Source: Anaerolineales bacterium UBA832
Lineage (GTDB): Bacteria; Chloroflexota; Anaerolineae; Anaerolineales; UBA11657
DNA: 7,370 nt
Assembly: GCA_002296125.1 (NCBI GenBank)
Contig: DBHI01000025.1
Coordinates: 1 to 7,370 of the forward strand
Direction: 5' to 3'
How positions within the stretch are numbered: position 1 is the stretch's first letter; each line of letters starts with the position of its first letter. Position numbers and translations under genes: made by a program. This document shows, in pieces, positions 6,477 to 7,370 of this stretch. The notes beneath the pieces were generated by a model, which was given only the letters and a program-made list of their open reading frames with translations, was not told the origin of the DNA and made no database searches.

Positions 6477-7370
6477 GTGGGTGGGGGAACTACATTAGTG
6501 AATTCTATCCAGTTGATTTGATTAGGTAAGATATTGATATCTTTTCTTTTTGTAGTGTGAGTTGTATTGATACTAATTGTATATGTTCCTGGCGGTAGAT
6601 CGGCTATGACAAAATTTTCTCCTAACTGTTCGTCAGAGTTGACTGTGTCTTTTTCATAACTTGTTAAATATCTTCGGACTGGATTTAGCTCTTTGTTAAG
6701 TAAATCTTTTGAGAGAATAGTGATATTTGACAATGGAACTAGATTTTCCATTTTATCAGTGATACGTCCAGCTAGTGTACCCCAGTCTTGGTAGGGTGCG
6801 AGCCACAACTCTGGGTTTCTTGTTGAAGAATAGTCATTGTATCCGATACGTACTTCCATATGTAAATGGGTTCCTCCTTTGGCGACACCTGTTCCTCCTA
6901 CTGTACCAATGATACTTCCAGTGCTTACTATCTGTCCTTTCGATACGATGATAGAGTTAAGGTGACCATAAAGTACATATATTGGTTGGTTCAAATAATG
7001 ACTGGACGATTGTATTACTATTACCTTACCATAAAAGTCACTTGTGGGGCCCAATTTAGTGTATGTGTCTGTACCAGCAAAAACCACTTTACCGTTTGTA
7101 GTGGAATATACTGATGTATCTAAAGTGTTGACAAAATCTACTCCATGATGAACTCTTAATAATCCTCCTTGAGTAGATCCATATCTATATGTTGGACTGA
7201 TATAATCGTTGTTTTTAGACGAAATAGGACGTTGTAACCAAAAATCTCTTTTGGGAATTTGCGAAAGTGATGGATATTTTGGTATAGGAGTATTGGTCGC
7301 ATTGAAAGATTTGGTTGGAAACATTGTTGGAGAGGGTGTAATAGTGGGAGAAGACGTAATAGTTGGAGAA
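6440..7370 (-). CDS. M23 family metallopeptidase (first paralog, 5' partial)
   Basis: Likely zinc endopeptidase of the LytM type. The frame stays open past the ATG at 7324 to base 7369 and reads as a Ser/Pro/Thr linker, so that ATG is internal and the true start, probably with a signal peptide, lies beyond the window. Numbering from 7324, the M23 domain spans about 45-160 with the full site: H59 and D63 in HHGVD, H121 in YGHL, and H153 and H155 in HLHME. A regulatory-like beta-sandwich follows at about 182-276 (GTLAGRITDKME, then ENFVIADLPPGTYTI). Unlike its neighbour, it ends with an extra Pro/Thr tail (PPPTWTPTPTSTPNN). Shared landmarks with the downstream gene (RPI, YRYG, GGLL/DGLL, DFYG, IIGTVG, TRNPELW) show that the two are paralogs. 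Its TGA at 6442-6440 overlaps a possible TTG start of the next gene, suggesting translational coupling. Confidence 0.93.
   Translation of the reverse strand, partial: SPTITSSPTITPSPTMFPTKSFNATNTPIPKYPSLSQIPKRDFWLQRPISSKNNDYISPTYRYGSTQGGLLRVHHGVDFVNTLDTSVYSTTNGKVVFAGTDTYTKLGPTSDFYGKVIVIQSSSHYLNQPIYVLYGHLNSIIVSKGQIVSTGSIIGTVGGTGVAKGGTHLHMEVRIGYNDYSSTRNPELWLAPYQDWGTLAGRITDKMENLVPLSNITILSKDLLNKELNPVRRYLTSYEKDTVNSDEQLGENFVIADLPPGTYTISINTTHTTKRKDINILPNQINWIEFTNVVPPPTWTPTPTSTPNN
7271..7370 (-). repeat. Ser/Pro/Thr linker with 18-bp tandem repeat running off the window
   Basis: Bases 7338-7352 and 7356-7370 match at 14 of 15 positions with an 18-bp period, coding for SPTITS and SPTITP in the first M23 protein. 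The next unit toward the peptidase domain is degraded (about 9 of 15). The array continues beyond the right edge, so its copy number is unknown. It separates the unseen N terminus from the catalytic domain. Confidence 0.75.

Noticed and set aside
6430..6480. Programmed frameshift joining the two M23 genes into one polypeptide
   Set aside because: The downstream frame encodes a complete lipoprotein signal with its own lipobox right after the junction, which fits a separate exported protein. No clear slippery heptamer was seen.
6866..7114. Plus-strand open frame of 82 codons rich in Tyr, Ser and Cys
   Set aside because: It is antisense to the M23 catalytic domain and has no domain, promoter or ribosome binding site.
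7322..7324. ATG at 7324 as the start of the first M23 gene
   Set aside because: The frame continues upstream through an SPTIT linker to the window edge, and starting here would leave no export signal, so the gene is 5' truncated.

Overview
The window is AT-rich bacterial DNA (roughly one third G+C by eye) and almost entirely coding. The likeliest source is a low-GC member of the Chloroflexota, perhaps a marine Dehalococcoidia/SAR202-type lineage. That guess rests on the secreted proteins with Pro/Thr/Ser linkers of the TPTPT type, the M23 lipoproteins and the generally absent Shine-Dalgarno sequences. No rRNA or long marker gene is present to settle it, so confidence is moderate to low.

Layout. 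Bases 1-880 (+) hold the 3' end of polA, with all three polymerase palm/finger motifs intact. Ten bases later a ten-helix EamA/DMT-type exporter follows on the same strand (891-1796). Everything from 1766 to the right edge is on the minus strand and reads right to left: a truncated M23 endopeptidase (5' end outside the window), a second paralogous M23 lipoprotein, an unrecognised putative lipoprotein, an AI-2E/PerM-family membrane protein, and a secreted protein joining a LysM domain to an (alpha/alpha)6 glycosidase-like domain. The two strands converge tail to tail with a 31-bp coding overlap. No tRNA, rRNA, CRISPR array, transposon, hairpin terminator or gene-free stretch longer than 60 bp was seen.

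How the genes may work together. Four of the five minus-strand genes appear to encode exported proteins; two carry catalytic metallopeptidase motifs of the peptidoglycan-hydrolase family and one pairs a glycan-binding with a glycan-cleaving fold. The tight spacing suggests one operon for envelope or exopolymer remodelling, with the AI-2E protein as its integral membrane member. This is inference from gene content and spacing. The plus-strand pair looks like ordinary housekeeping plus transport.

Most worth a second look: the tandem M23 duplication with a shared 18-bp/6-residue linker repeat, two TTGA stop/start junctions that affect start calls, the LysM-glycosidase fusion, and the convergent 31-bp overlap. 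I found nothing I can defend as a wholly new system.
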